A DNA stretch of 64,000 nt. Source: Paramecium sonneborni. Lineage: Eukaryota > Ciliophora > Oligohymenophorea > Peniculida > Parameciidae. The stretch is from positions 132,181 through 196,180 of the forward strand of contig CAJJDN010000075.1 in NCBI GenBank assembly GCA_905182985.1, written 5' to 3'. A program made the translations under genes and the position numbers. The notes below the pieces were generated by a model, which had not been told where the DNA came from, searched no databases, and was given only the letters and a program-made list of their open reading frames with translations. Positions 1 through 23,321 of the stretch are shown piece by piece (within the stretch, counting starts at the first letter, position 1; every line of letters starts with the position of its first letter).

Positions 1-930
1 TATGGAAAGGTTATTATGAAATTTTTGTAGCAAAGATAAAAAAATAAATTTATATTACATGTGCTTTAGATATAAAGATTGAAAGGATGATGTAAAATTA
101 AAAAAATTATGTGTATTGAAGATAAAAGTTTTAATAGGGAACAATAATCTTTGGGAATCAGAATAGTAAATCAATGGATAGAAAGAGATAGTGTAAAATG
201 AAGAGAAAAATTAAGATATACTAAAGTAATAAGATAAATTATACTATAATAAATTGAATACCAACAGAATATCAATGAAGATATTTAATGCCATATATGA
301 AGAATAACCCAAAGAATAGTTTCCATTATACAGTATTTAATTAGATGGTATGGATAGGGAGAAAGTGGTTAAAAAAATTAGATAAGATAAATCAGTGGAT
401 AATAGCTCTGTTAGAGTTTATAAAAAATTGTGTAGCAAATATTAACTGAGATATAAAGTACTTGTCAAATAAGATCAGATAAATGGTAAATTATATTAGA
501 GGATTCTTTCGAAAGAAAAGAGTTATTCGTTAAAAGATGATGATTTATGGTGTTAGAAAGTTATATTTTTGCTTTTTTGACTAATAAAATTAAAAAAGAA
601 TTAGGAAATAAACTATGAAGAATTTTATGAAAAAAACCAAGAATCAATATCCATATTTGAAAGAAGGAAAATAATTAAACTAAAATTAAAAAGTTATTTT
701 AAAACTAGCTGTCAGCTCAGATCTAATATAAAATGCCATTCTCTTATTTCTAAAATTGATAAGAAAAGCCTATTAGTCTGAATATTATTAAGTTGAAAAA
801 TAATGTAAAAATTGAAAGAATCAAAGTTTATTTTGTTATTGAGAATACAGAATAGTTTCAATCAGAATATGAAATAACGATTGAAGAAGTATATAATAGT
901 GTGGATATGAATATTAGAGGTATTTGAAAT
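1..930. other. no intact gene; decayed DNA
   Basis: Under the ciliate code (TGA only stop) no reading frame stays open for long here; short stretches such as 280-440 and 530-640 look protein-like but are stopped by TGA. The stretch runs directly into the broken Rab gene, so it may be degenerate coding sequence. No function can be assigned. Confidence 0.5.
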
Positions 931-939
931 AGCATATAA

Positions 940-1330
940 ATTGATAGGTTAAAACTCAAAGATTCATTTATGGGACACAGCAGGAGATGAGAAATTTATA
1001 TTTCTAATTTCATAATATTATAGAAATGTAATGCACCTATCATTGTGTATGATATTATACAAAGTGAAACCTTTTTATTTGTTTCAACTTGACTCAAAGA
1101 ATTAGAAGAAAAAATCAAAAAGGATGGTAAGAATAACTTACATAATTGAGTGATTACCCTGGCTTTGATAGGCAATTTATACAATTGGTTAGAATCTTAA
1201 AGAAAAAGTCCCAAAGTCTAAAACTTCTGATTTTGCAAAGAACAATGGTATGATATTGTATGAAATATCCGCAAAAACAGGAAAGGTGTTAATAATTTAT
1301 TTTAGTAATTAATTGAGACATATGTTGAGA
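940..1330 (+). pseudogene. Rab-family small GTPase pseudogene
   Basis: Rab signature pieces lie in the right order but in different frames. The G3 motif WDTAGDEKF is near 970-997, then YYRN, then a frame change before a segment reading APIIVYDIIQSETF near 1035-1071, then an LEEKIKKDGKN-like helix with a TGA shortly after it. The G4 region is degraded (NLYNWLE instead of NKxDL), and the G5 segment EISAKTGK follows near 1262-1288. No P-loop (GxxxxGKS) was recognised upstream, so the 5' part is missing or unrecognisable. In an intact gene this would be a membrane-traffic switch GTPase. At least two frame changes and an in-frame TGA that no 20-30 nt intron repairs make this a relic. Confidence 0.72.
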
Positions 1331-1516
1331 GAAAATAAATATGTGAATATTAATCTTAAATATAATTTGCATTCCTACTCAATATTAAATCTCCATAAAT
1401 TACATTCTCAATTCTATTATTAAATCACTAAACAACTAAAGATACATCTTCATTCTATGATCACCAAAAATTTTGCTCACATTAATTTTATTATTCGTAG
1501 TACTATTAATTAAAAG

Positions 1517-4500
1517 ATGTAGCAATTTAAAAAAGAAGATGGCTCAAAGTTCTTCCATTCATTTATTCACACTATGCTGAATATTAATGAATAATTTTAC
1601 TGCTATCAATCTATCAAAATATTGCTTTTTATAGTTAGCATGAGCTAAAATCTACTTTATCTTTATTTCCCAAGCTACGAGAGTTTTTAGGACAATGCTA
1701 ATATAACTAGCACAAACTTAAAGATACTCTATTTCCTAAGACCAGAGCTGATATTACTTAAATATCTTCCTGAAAAGATGTTAGATGCCACTCCGTTCAT
1801 AATCGTTTTGTAAATACTAATCATCAAATTTATGGTTTATCTTAATATTAATAATCATCATCAAAGATTTGTGAAAAAATGGAATCAATCAACTCCATTA
1901 AGAATAATACTGATTAATGTAATATCCTTTTATTAGCACCTGTTTAATGCTGTACTTCATTAACCTCTACAGTCAATTGTTATATGCATTATAAGTTAAA
2001 CTTTGAAATAAATTTTAAATTTTAATACTAATTATATTGCATTATTAATTTTTGCAATACTGATATTCATACTTATAGAAGTAGAATCAATGTCTTTAAT
2101 TTTTATTTGCAAACAATCAACTACTTTGTAGTTCATAGCTTTTGAAAAATTTCTTATCTCAAAAATAGATCTACTTATTTATGCTTTATAGCTTATATAA
2201 ATAGTTGTCTTTGGAATCGCCTCTATAAATATTATAGTAGAATATTTTTAACAGATTTTTACTCTTATTATTGCAATATTAAACATTTTTAATCAATTAC
2301 TATCTTAAGGATTTATTTTTAAATATTAAAGATATCTTCTTTACATAATTAACTCTTTTTTAATTATATATTCTTTATTCAAATTTATTGATCTTATGAA
2401 TAATGTATTATTAATTTTACCTTTGTTAATAAGTTTGATCATCTATGCTGATTCATAATAATAACTAAATAGTATATATTCTTTATTCATTTAAAACACT
2501 CCCACTTTAACTTTATACGTCTATCACCTCTTAAAAATATGTAATAATTGCCATTAAATTGAGATTCCATATTTTTAAACCCTTTTCATTTGGAATCAAC
2601 ATAAATTCAAATGTAAAGATATAGGTTGCCTATGTAAATAATCAATTTAATTTGTTCTGGATCCTAAATAAACAATAATCATCACTGAACCAATTTTTAA
2701 GACTTTCATTTACAGAAAAATTAATCATATTAAAAAAATAATCTACTCTGATAAATAAATTGAAAAAAATGATGTTGCCTTTTATCAAATTGTCTAAAAT
2801 ACTTTATATATCAGATAGGGTTTCATGATGATGGCAATCAAAAATTTTAATAAGATTTTAATTAAATTTGATGATTAACCAAAAGATAGAATAATTGATT
2901 AACCAATGACTTAAATATTTTCAAGAAGAAGGACTAAGAGCCAGGTTGATACCTAAATTTAAGGAATTATTAATATCTAATAATAAAAAGATGAAAAATT
3001 TGAAAAAATTAGTAAGAATTTTTAAATTTCTAGTCTTGAATTAATAAAAGTATAATACAGAATCAAATAAGCCTAAATATAATTAAATGAAAACTTTAGT
3101 TCACATGTTTGCAGTCCATAAGAATATAAAATGTCAAATTTTATTTATGATTATTTAAATAATGAATTTGATCTCAATGAAATGACATCAAAATTTATTA
3201 ATTTAGTAAAAATGAAAATTGAATTTTATTAATAATTGCTAAATTCAGAATATTTAAATGGAAATTAAATATTTCTTTCAATGAAGAAATTCTCAAAAAA
3301 TGTCTAATATTTAGAGAAATTACTACTAAGTAAATATTTAGCATATCCAAGTGCCAAATTGCGGTCTTTAATATTATTTTTTTACTCAGAAATTTATAAT
3401 AATTATTTAAAGGCTTAAAACTTTAAAAAAAAAAATAATATTTAACAACACAAATTTATTCATAGAAATTAATCTATTGACTTTTATTCAGATAAAATTG
3501 GATATGTTTTGCTCTAATTGTAGGACGATTTATAAAATTTAAAAATAAAATCATTTTCAAACAATTTTATAAAAATAATTGGTAAATAAAATGGGGATGA
3601 TTAATTACATTTCTACCAAATTTTGCCTGAATTTATAAAGGATGCACATCCAATTTTAGTTTAAAGGTTTATTTAAAGTGGCATTGCACGGTTTTACAGA
3701 AATTTAAGTTTAACATTTATCTAATAAGATAATGGACTTGCTAAATAAATGGAATAAAGTTTTGATACAATCGCTTTGATGAATGATAATAAAGTTATTT
3801 TTAGTGCAATTATTTAAGATGTTATAGATTAGAAAGCTTATTTGTTAGTTAATGTTAATGGTCTTCTTTCAGGGATGACATTTATGTGTTTAAAAAAGCT
3901 TGGATTTACTTCCTAAGAAATCTCAAGTGTAAATAGTTTCTATTCATTTTATGAAATAGAAATAAATTAAATAGTTCCTAATTTTAGACAACTAATTGAA
4001 ACTGATTTTTAAGAATAAAAGTTTGATAATATAAAATTTTTATTTTTCGACATCACTTGCTATTCTAAAGATATTGTTCATAAATAATCTTTAAGGGAAT
4101 CAAAATTTTGTAAAATTTGGTAAGATAATTAATTCGTAAAAGAATATTTAGTGAATTTATTTATTATGAAAAGGAATGTATTTGGATTTTTCTATTATAT
4201 TATTGAAATTGAATCAGCTTATTAAATTGATTGTTCTTAATAAAATAGAAATCCTGAAACAATTAAATTATCAAAAAGTAATTCTGAATCAGGTAACTTT
4301 GATGTTGCTTCATTAATTCTTTCTCTTGAAGACAATTTCTCAGAGAGAAAAGCTAATTTATCGAAATAGTAAACAATAATTTAAACAAATTAAGTTACAA
4401 AACATTTAGAATTTTAAAGAAATTTTTAACCTGAAATATTGTCACCTAAAGGAAATAGCAAATCAAATTTAATAGAAAAAAATCCATAAACAATTTATTC

Positions 4501-6500
4501 TTTACAAAGAAATTATAGGTAATATTAACAAGATTTTTTTTGTTAATAGCCTTTAGAGTATTTAGCTGAACATTCTAGTTAAGAAATGAAATCATAAAAT
4601 TAGAACTAATTTGATGTCGTTTATGACATGAATTCAGAATCAAGTATAAATTCTATTAAGAAACCTTCTTTTATTTAGAGACTTGAAACAATAGAACGAT
4701 TCTCTTCAAATTTTAATTTTTAGTAATAAAAAATCCTATTATTTTTCCTTATGTTAACTCTGAGTATATATTTTATTTTTAGTGTATTGATACTATTACT
4801 CTTAAATACGGATCTTGAAAGCAAAATTTAAGATGTTGAAATGCTTTCTTTTTAAGCTAATATAATTGCACCTTATGATAGATATTTGGGTATCAGAGCT
4901 TAAATTTATTATTATTAAAGCCTATATAGTTCTTAGAAAATAAGTATTTAGGAATAAAGAGATTTAGTAGAACCACTTTATTCAATCATAGGAGTTTGTT
5001 ATAACGAACTAAAAATAAATTCATTCTAATCTTTATCTGAAAAAAAATTAAAAGAATTTTTTGAGGATCTATATACAAATGCCTTCTTTATGGGAACAAC
5101 AGATAATATTATTTATTCAAAAAATATTACATTTAGAGAATTTATACATCAATTATTGAATTATTAATACGATTATAAAATAATATTTGATAAGAGAATT
5201 CCAACTAAGGGTTGTCCATGTTAAGTTTTTCAATTTTCAAATTATTTTAATCTTTAAGAGAATTTAGAATAAATGTCTCAAAAGATTTTGTAATTTTCAA
5301 ATACAAAATCTTAATAAATATCTGATAAATGGATAAAAATCTATATAGCTTATTTAGTTCTTTGTTCCCTTTTATGCTTTTTGATTTATTGGCTTAGATC
5401 ATAACTTAATGTTTAAATCTATACAATAATGGAATTAGTAACACATATTTAAGAACAAAGTCTATAAAGAGAAATTGAGAATCAAAAGGCGTTGTTATTA
5501 AATATTTCATAGAAATAAGATTTAACATCTTTAGATTATCCAGAAAAATAGTGTTATGATATATAAGAAATGAATGTCTAAAAAGAAAATCAGTATTATC
5601 GAAAGTAAAAGAGAAAGAGGCTTAATCGAATCTCCAATTTAAAGTCGATATTATTTTCAACAATATTTTTAGGTTTTTATTTTTTTTATTCAAGTTTTGT
5701 AATTTTTTCAAGTTAAAAATTTCTAAGTCAATACGAATCAACATCAAATTTTTATAAATTAATAGCAGATTTATCATTTAGAAGTGGAAATATGTTTTTA
5801 TATCGAGAAATGTTTATGTTATGGGGAAATTTAACATATTTAAATAAATCTGATGGATTGAAGTTGTACAATTTAATAAAGATTGCTTAAAATACAATTT
5901 TGGAGTATTTAGAAGTAGCTCCAAGAGCTAATTAAGATAGTCTTTTAGTATCTGAAAATTTTATAAATTTCTTTTAAGAAGTTTAAAATAAAGATGTTTG
6001 TAGTTTTTTAGATAAAGAATATTCTTAAGTATTAGGATAATATTGTTTGAAAGCTTTTGATGGTTCTTTCATAAAAGGAATGTTGGCAACTCTTACTTAT
6101 ATTCGTCAATCAATTGTTAACTAATAAGCTATGAATAATTTTACATTTAGAGCTGAAGATATCTATTATGAAATTGAAGGAGGATAAATTGTGAGTAGAG
6201 TATTTTCATACATGAATAAGTAATTATAAAAAGGGATTATTACTAAGACAGAAAATTATTAATTTTAAAATTAAGTAATTATTATTCATTTAAATATTTT
6301 AGCTTTTATCAATATTTTTTCTTGTTGCTCTTTTTTTAATCTTAATTTATTTTCTATTTTTTTATTATAACAAAATCAAGTCAAATCTCAAAATGATGAA
6401 ATTTAGTGTATTATTGATTCCTAGCTAAGAAATTATTCAAAATGAGTTGTTTGAAAAGTACATAAAATAAATTGAAATTAAATTAGGGTATAAAATATGA
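1517..6500 (+). CDS. giant multi-pass membrane protein with PAS-like region
   Basis: About 1651 aa with one 28-nt intron (6275-6302, GTAATT...TTTTAG); spliced length is an exact multiple of three. The start is the first in-frame ATG before continuous coding. Layout: hydrophobic helices at about residues 30-50 and in a cluster at 130-315; a Cys-rich turn (CNNC ... KCKDIGCLC) near 360-385; a PAS-like segment at about 655-800 with the family signature LPEFIKDAHPILVQRF; further TM helices near 1073-1097, 1272-1293, 1377-1397 and 1587-1609. It resembles the large PAS-containing, tmcB-like membrane proteins abundant in ciliates, which are probably sensory, but the ligand is unknown. It has two paralogues in this window (6529-11476 and 30590-35428) and faces the first tail to tail with 28 bp between stops. 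Family assignment rests on architecture and recollection of the family, not on a search. Confidence 0.85.
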
Positions 6501-6528
6501 AAAAATTTATAAAAATTGTAAAAAATAA

Positions 6529-9500
6529 TCAAATGTTTTCTGCAAATTCAAATTATCTTAAGGCTCTCTCCAAAGAATTATCCTCTAAAAATACTTTGAT
6601 AGGTATAAGATATAGAGATTTCTTATAAATAATGAATTCATCTATTAAAGATTTTCTAAAGCAGCTTAGTATAATAATTGACAATATCAATTAAGATGCC
6701 ATGAATAAATAAGAAAGAATCTATTTAAATTTTATTTTTACTTTATTAATATGGTTAAAATTTTGAGTCAATTCAATCATTCCTGATTTTAATTATTAAG
6801 ATACATTGGAAAATACTTGACTAATTATCTAAGCACCTTCCAATTCATAAAAATGAACTTCTACTCTTTTAGTAAAATTATTTATTGCCTGTTAATTCCT
6901 AATTGCAGTAGATATATAATTTAAACTTGGAATCATGCCTTTAAGAAGAACTCCATCTAAAGCAATTTAACAATAAATTGTTAAGTTGATGTATTTCTAT
7001 GTTATATAAAATAAATACAGCATCAATGAAATTGCACAAATTTTCATTCTAAACTTTACTTATGTAATTAATATAATTTTCTGAGAGCAAATATTAATCA
7101 TTTTATTGATCATTCTGAATAATTAAATATTATTATATTATATTCTATGATTTTTCAACTAATTAATATAAACGATTCTAATCATGTGTTGTTAAATAAC
7201 TGAAATTTGACCATCTAAAAAGTATTTCTCTGTAAACATAAAGTGTTCCACTCCTAAACCTCATATCCTAAACTAATCTATAAAAATCAGTTGTTTGTCT
7301 ATATTTTGTTAGATAATTCTTGGTTTAATAGAAAATTATAACTGAGAACAATAAAAAGTAAACATACATCAAAAATATTCCCAAAAATGAAATTAATTAT
7401 GGTAATTTTTTATTTCTTTATAATTTTGATTTTTCTGATTTCTATTAATTATTCTCCTTCTTTTTTCTATTATTAAATTCTTCCCTCTCTTTAAAATCGA
7501 AATCATATTTCTGTATTGTTTCTTCATTTTTGGAAATCTATTAATGTAGATTTTTAAGTTTAGTAATTTCCTATTCTATTGAATTCTTATCAGAATAATA
7601 AAATAAACATAATAAATTTTCATAAGTTTTTAACATTCTTTTTTTAACTAAAATAATGACTACTCCTAATAAAACTGAAAATATTTAATATATAATCAAA
7701 ATAATAAGCCATTAAATATTTGAAGTTAAACTTCTTGATTTTGAAAATTACAATATTTCATCAGTTAGTAATTCTAATTAATCTTATAAATTAAAATAAT
7801 TAGCAAATTAAAAAACTTAGAATGGTTATCCAGGTGCATATTTTCGTTAATCAAATAGCCTTTTAAATTAATATTATGCATTGATAATTGCTAGAAGTTC
7901 TTCTCTAAATGATAATATCTTGCTATAAGTAACTGTTTCATTTTAACCCATAAAAATTACAGTTTCATACTAATCAATGAAGAATTCAGTTAAATGATCA
8001 TTCGTCAAAATCTCAAAATAACTATCTTATAAATCAAAATAATAAGGAGCATTGAATTAATATAATGGATCAATCAACTTTAACAAAGTAGAAGAATCTA
8101 TATATTTCTCTCTATTTTATTGTTGATATGCAGTTATTGTTATTTTAATTGATAAATACAAATCATGTGGTCCCATTATACTAGCATGCAAAGATATCAT
8201 ATCTATTTCTTAAATAAATTATAATAATTAAGATGACATTGCTGTTACCACTATTATCGTATAGGATAACCAAAACATAATTAGTAATATTAATAAAATT
8301 ATATAGATTATTATGATACTAAATTTTTTACTTTTTATAATCTTCTCTATCATTTCAAATTTCTTAAAAAGCTAAGAATCCTTTAAACCTCCTAAAGAAG
8401 ACTATTGAGATTAAATTTCATCATTTTCATCTATTTTCTTTTTACTATTAATCTATGACTTCTAGATTTCCAAAGATGATTGAATATTTGAATCCATCAT
8501 CAATTAGTCTATATTGAAGAATTCCTATTAAGTATCATTTTTTCTGTCTGATAACAATAATCTTTGACTTTAATAAGGAACATGAATTTGTAATTCTTCT
8601 TTTCTAAATGATGCAATATTACAAGCAACTTCATCTTCAGATTAATTATTTTTCAAAATTTCTTTTGTTTTTATATCAATAACTTTTACTCTTTTTGGTT
8701 AAGCGTCAATGCTTATATTTATTTATGAAGTTATGCTAATTGAATTTTTTCTTTCTTGAGGAATAGGAGATCTTTATCTTTAGGAAAAATAATCAATATT
8801 TTGAAAAGTCTATAACCTTGAGTTATCTTATGAAAACTTAGTCAATCTTGTAATTGATGAAATTTCGATTAAAAAATAAGATTATTCCTAAATGAAACGC
8901 TTTGTAATCATAACTGTTACATTATATTGATATATTTAATCTTCTTTTTCCCATTATTTTAGATCCATAATATATTCAATTAAATCTATTCCTTGATTTT
9001 ATAATTCTTTCAATCTTTTGTCCATTAAAAATCTCATTTCTGTATTAATTTAAGATGTTTCTGTTTCGGAATGATCAATTTGACAATCAGGAAGAATATA
9101 TTGTAAACTTAGATTATTTATTATATTTAATGGTAGATTTAATATAACTTTTTAGTCAAACCCAATTTTCTTAAAAAAGTTTTCTGAAAAATTAAGTTTT
9201 CCTTTTCCACCATGTGATAATATAAAACACTTTTAATCTGGCAACTCTTAAAGAAATGCTGCAAATACTAAATTCTAATTTTTAATTATTTTAGTGATAT
9301 CATAACTTAAAAAAATAGTTTTTAAAAGTCCTGTTTTACATTAAATAAAACTTTAATTAAAGCTTTTATAAAAACTAGATTGACCATTAATAAAAAAATT
9401 ATTTATAACTATTGGATGACTATTTCTCATAAATTTAGGCAATAGTGAATTAAATTGAAGATCCTTAAATGTTTCATAACCAATAAGCTGCAAAAAATAA

Positions 9501-11476
9501 GATGAAACTTATTCAATATTGAAATCATCTAAAGTTCCTTTAATTGATAAAATTATATAAGCTGTTTGTTCTACTTGAATTTCATAATTTCTTATTTTCT
9601 TATTCTTAAATATTTTATCATCCGTCATTGATGTTAGAGTAGATGTTTTATTGGCTTCATAATAACTATTCAATAATTCACTTTAAAAAAAACACAAACA
9701 TCGTTATATACTCTTACAAGGATATTGAATATATGTTTATTTGATCAGCTTTTTTAATTAATCTAGTTTAGCACAAATTATTTTAGTCTATTATGCAAAT
9801 TGATAGAAATCTTGTTTATCATCTTTAATTGTTAAATTATAAAAATGGATTTTATCAAGAATCAAATTTTAAGTTTTAGCATGTATATCTCTTAAACTTT
9901 TATCATATTGCAAAAATGAAAATATAAAATCAGAGACTATCAATTATTAATAAGCTTACATAGATGTACCTAAAAATGATTTTAATTTAAATTTAGCTAA
10001 ATGTAAAATGAAATTTAATCTACAATATTAAGCCATATTAAGTTACACCTTCACATTAATGTATTAAGCTAATTATTAATCTGATTAAGCTTTTTTTGTA
10101 GATGTTTCATTGAATGACTCATCAAAATTAGAAACTTGTTAAATAAGATTCTTAATAATTAGATTCTAATTTTTATCTTAACAGTTCAATAATCTAGTTA
10201 GATTCTTAATACAATCTGTTAACCATCCATAATCATAATACATTAAAGTTTGTATGAATACTAATTCACCAATTTAAGTATTTTTTAGGATATTTTTGGT
10301 TTCCATAATGTTATTTATTTTAGATCTTAGAAATTATTTGAGAATCTGGTAGGTAATTGCATTTGCTTAAGAAACTTCTTAGATAAACATCTTAGAGCAT
10401 ACACATTTTGAATTATCACAAGTTTTACGATGAAATTTATTAATTAATGATTATTTCAAGGGATTCATATTTAATTGGATGTCACATTGATTTATAATCA
10501 TTTTTAATTGCTGTATCAGTAAAGGTAGAGACACTTAATCTTTAAAAAGATTTGCAAAAAGACTATTTTAAATTTCAGTGTCTAGAGCATTGCATGAATA
10601 TAAAATAAGAGGATAAATAAGTATAGGTATTATTAAGTATTCTTAAATTTATTAAGAATCTATAACAGGTTAAAAATAATAACAAGATAATGTAATATTA
10701 AATGATATTATAAAAAATAGTAACTGTTTAGATTCTATAAAAATATAATTATGATATCTGAATTAATTAATAAGCTATGAAACTGTGGAAAATAACAACA
10801 AAAATATGTTTACTATTCTAATTTATTGATTATCTTTCACGAAACAAAATATAATAATTTACAATTATTAAAGTAAATAAATAAAGTAATGAAAAATAGT
10901 GATTTTTGTATTATCTAAAAAGTGGTATTTATAAGTAAGAGGAATACCGCACAATGAGAAAGTGAAAATATAATCAACTTACCATAAGATGTATGTGAAT
11001 ATTGATAAAAATAAGTGAAAGTATTGATTATGATCAGTGTTAAGTGTGTATGCTAAAGTTGTCAAACAAAAATTGGAACTTAATAAATGAAAAACAGTTA
11101 ATTATAATTACATAAAAGTTGCTAGTATTCTTAACCCAATTTAAATGAAGCGAGTTTAGTCAATCTTTTAAAACTAAAGTTATCTGTCTTAAATTCGATG
11201 AAGTATATAATTAATAGTAATCTACAATGCTTTTTGAAATACCAAAAATGACAACACTATCAAATACAAAAGAGTCATATTGAAATTATAATCTAAAAGC
11301 AGTAAATCTTATCTGAAGAGTAACAGAATTATGAGATGAGGTAAAGAAGTATTTTTATGATGCATTTATAATCCAGTTTCTATGACCATAAATATTGGTT
11401 AAATCAATGTAATAAGTAATAAGAACATTGATAAACCTCTATTGATGAATGTGTAATGCTTCAAAATGATCATCAT
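6529..11476 (-). CDS. giant multi-pass membrane protein with PAS-like region, paralogue
   Basis: About 1641 aa with one 22-nt intron (6997-7018, GTATTT...CATAG); the remaining 4926 nt divide by three. It aligns by eye along its length with the product of 1517-6500: N-terminal hydrophobic helices, a Cys turn (CDNSKCVC) near residue 345, a PAS-like segment with LLPKFMRNSHPIVINN near 680, TM helices near 1055-1085, 1262-1285 and 1355-1380, and a final helix close to the C-terminus. The intron sits earlier than the paralogue's intron, just after the CNFIDA segment. The start used is the first ATG (11474-11476) of the frame carrying the aligned N-terminal helices; a second ATG follows directly. 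It lies 54 bp downstream of the stop of the giant gene on the same strand. Expected role: large plasma-membrane or ciliary sensory protein (inference). Confidence 0.82.
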
Positions 11477-11530
11477 TTAGATCCATTGTTATGTGAAACT
11501 AGTTTAATTTTAATTATATATCATATTTAA

Positions 11531-20937
<9,407 letters not shown>

Positions 20938-21512
20938 AAAATTAATAGGGAACTTTTCAAAGAATTAAATCAATAAAATAAACTTATTTTACTCTAACAT
21001 ATTCTAATATATTAGAAAATAATTATTTCTACTCTTTTATAAGATATTTAACTAATTATATACGATGAAGGAAACTATTGATTTTAACTAGAGAAATCTT
21101 TAGAATCCTTAATGATGTATTTAATTTAGATCAATCTAGAAAATTATTTTAAAACTAATTTTATTAATAAACTTGAGTATTTATTAAAAATTTCATGTTT
21201 TTAAATTAGAATTGGTAGATAATTTAAAGTTTCAATATATAATCTAAAATAATTGTGAGTTGAAAAACAAGAATTGTACAATTTAATATTAGATAATAAT
21301 AAATTTAATGCATTTACATTTATCTAATTAAAAAATGATTCAAAAAATATTTCAATAACTAAAAAATAACTGAAAATTAAATTTCAAAAACTATAGCTTT
21401 ATAAGGTATAAATAACAAGTAGTTAAATATTTGAGAAAATAGTAAATATAAATGGATTTTTGAGATCTAAAAAAGACTTAAATTTTTACATTTTAATTTC
21501 ATAAATTTATTA
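20938..21512. other. divergent intergenic spacer
   Basis: About 575 bp between the 5' ends of the giant secreted-protein gene (minus) and the next gene (plus). It is AT-rich with no sustained open frame; it must hold both promoters but no motif can be singled out. Confidence 0.5.
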
Positions 21513-23167
21513 ATGAATAACAATAGTAACACTAAATTGGATGTTCTTCCAAAACTAATGACTTCTTATAATAAACTCTTAGAGCCAGCTTACTTAAAGA
21601 ATAGCTAAATAAAAATGAACCAAAATGAGAGCAAATTATTACCTATAATTCAGAGGAGTTCCATGATGTAGCCAAACGTGAGTTCTAAATAATTAATAGT
21701 ATAGAGTAAGATAGAAATTGAACAATAGGATTGATAAGCAATTTAGAATTTAGTTCCAGGCATTTTGGTGCTGCTTGCGATAGAGGTTTTTAAGGTTTGT
21801 CAAAATATCACTATTCCCAAAAATTTGGTCATTCAGCTGCTAAATTAGAACCACTTAATAGAAATATTATAGCTGAACTTACTGATACAGAAGATGCTGA
21901 AGAAATTCCAAAAGATGAGAGAACTTATTATAAAAGAATATATAAATTTAAGAACATGCCAATTTTAGCATTAATCAAGTCTTTTGAAATAGAATGGATT
22001 AGAGAATTTGAAGATGAAGTTAATAAAAAATCAAGCAAATCATTATAATTAAGCTTTTAAAATGCTCTTGCAATATTAAATACATTTTCAGATCCATTAG
22101 AATTTTTCTAAAAAAATCTCTAATTACTTGAAAGAAATTCTGTTGCTTTAAAATAAAAAGGGTTGACTCAATTGAAATATAAAGTTAAATCTTTTGAGTA
22201 AGAAGAATTCTAGAGATTGATTGTAATAAAAAATTAATCAGGTTTAGGATATTTTAGAATCAATTTTCCAACTATTTAACTTTATTAGTAAGAATATTCT
22301 CATAATTAAACAATTGATTTATCACCTATTAGATTATATGAAATTGTAAAAAATAATTTTTTTGAAATGACAACAATTGTTGAATAATTTGATTTCGATA
22401 AATTCTAATTATACGTATCAAATTAAAACAAGGAAATTCAAGAATAATTAGATGAACCAAATATTAAATAAAATAGCAATATCCTAAAAGCTGAAGAACA
22501 ATAACCATCAATTCAAAATTAATAACAAGATAAAAATGGAGAATAAGAATCTTAAAAATAATTATAAAACATTGAATAAACAAAAAATCAATATTAGGAA
22601 TAAGATTAAGTATAAACCTAATAATAATAATAAGAGTAAGGGAAATAGCAAGAATACAATTTATTGAATAATATTTCTAACACTGATCTTTCTATAATAA
22701 TAATTGATGGTATTAATATATATTAATATATAGAAAAACAAGAATTTCCTGAAAAGATATTATAAAAGAGATGGATCAAAAAGGTTGTTCCAAAAGATAA
22801 TAAATACTACACAGTTGATTTTTTACCTTTTTAAATTCTAGTGAGAGAAAAAAGATCATAAAAAATAATAAAGATGTATTCTCCATCTCTCAAAGAATTA
22901 GATTTTATATTTTTACAATTAAATAGCAAAAGCTTATTTTAAATATTGAACGATTATGTTTTGATTACTTTTGATATGCCTCCTGAAGCATTTGATTATA
23001 AAGATTTTAAAAAAGGAACTAAAATATCATTCCAGATTGGTGAAATAACTGAATCACCTTTAGAAGTGACAGAAGAATAAATCAATAATGGTTTATTAGA
23101 CTCATGGACTAAAGAAATCGAAGTTAATAACAAAGATTTATAGATTATTATAGAGTACAAGATTTGA
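21513..23167 (+). CDS. hypothetical protein with Gln-rich middle
   Basis: About 543 aa; one 23-nt intron (21706-21728, GTAAGA...ACAATAG) restores one frame from the ATG to TGA and the spliced length divides by three. The N-terminal 90 residues are polar. A conserved-looking block follows the intron (HFGAACDRGFQGLSKYHYSQ), then a helical charged region. A Gln/Glu-rich low-complexity linker spans about residues 310-380. The C-terminal 150 residues look like a folded domain rich in beta-branched residues (MPPEAFDYKDFKKGTKISFQ). No signal peptide or TM helix. I do not recognise the family. It is convergent with the kinase gene ending at 23322. Confidence 0.75.
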
Positions 23168-23321
23168 ATAAATTTAGACCTTGCATGCTTGAAATCTATT
23201 ATTAATTAACATCAAGTACAATTAAGAGACCCTGCACATCAAAAGAATTAACACATATTTTAGAAAAGAGATATTTAATTGGATTTAGATTAATATGAAG
23301 TTTATTAAAATTTTTATTAAT

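Noticed and set aside
10860..10980. Apparent frameshift in the N-terminal part of the 6529-11476 gene
   Set aside because: Recounting codons by coordinate showed one continuous frame; the shift was a reading slip, and the spliced length divides by three.
11160..11488. Alternative minus-strand frame starting MDLNDDHFEALH
   Set aside because: About 108 codons and open, but it overlaps the N-terminus of the PAS-like gene in another frame and only that gene's frame aligns with its paralogues.
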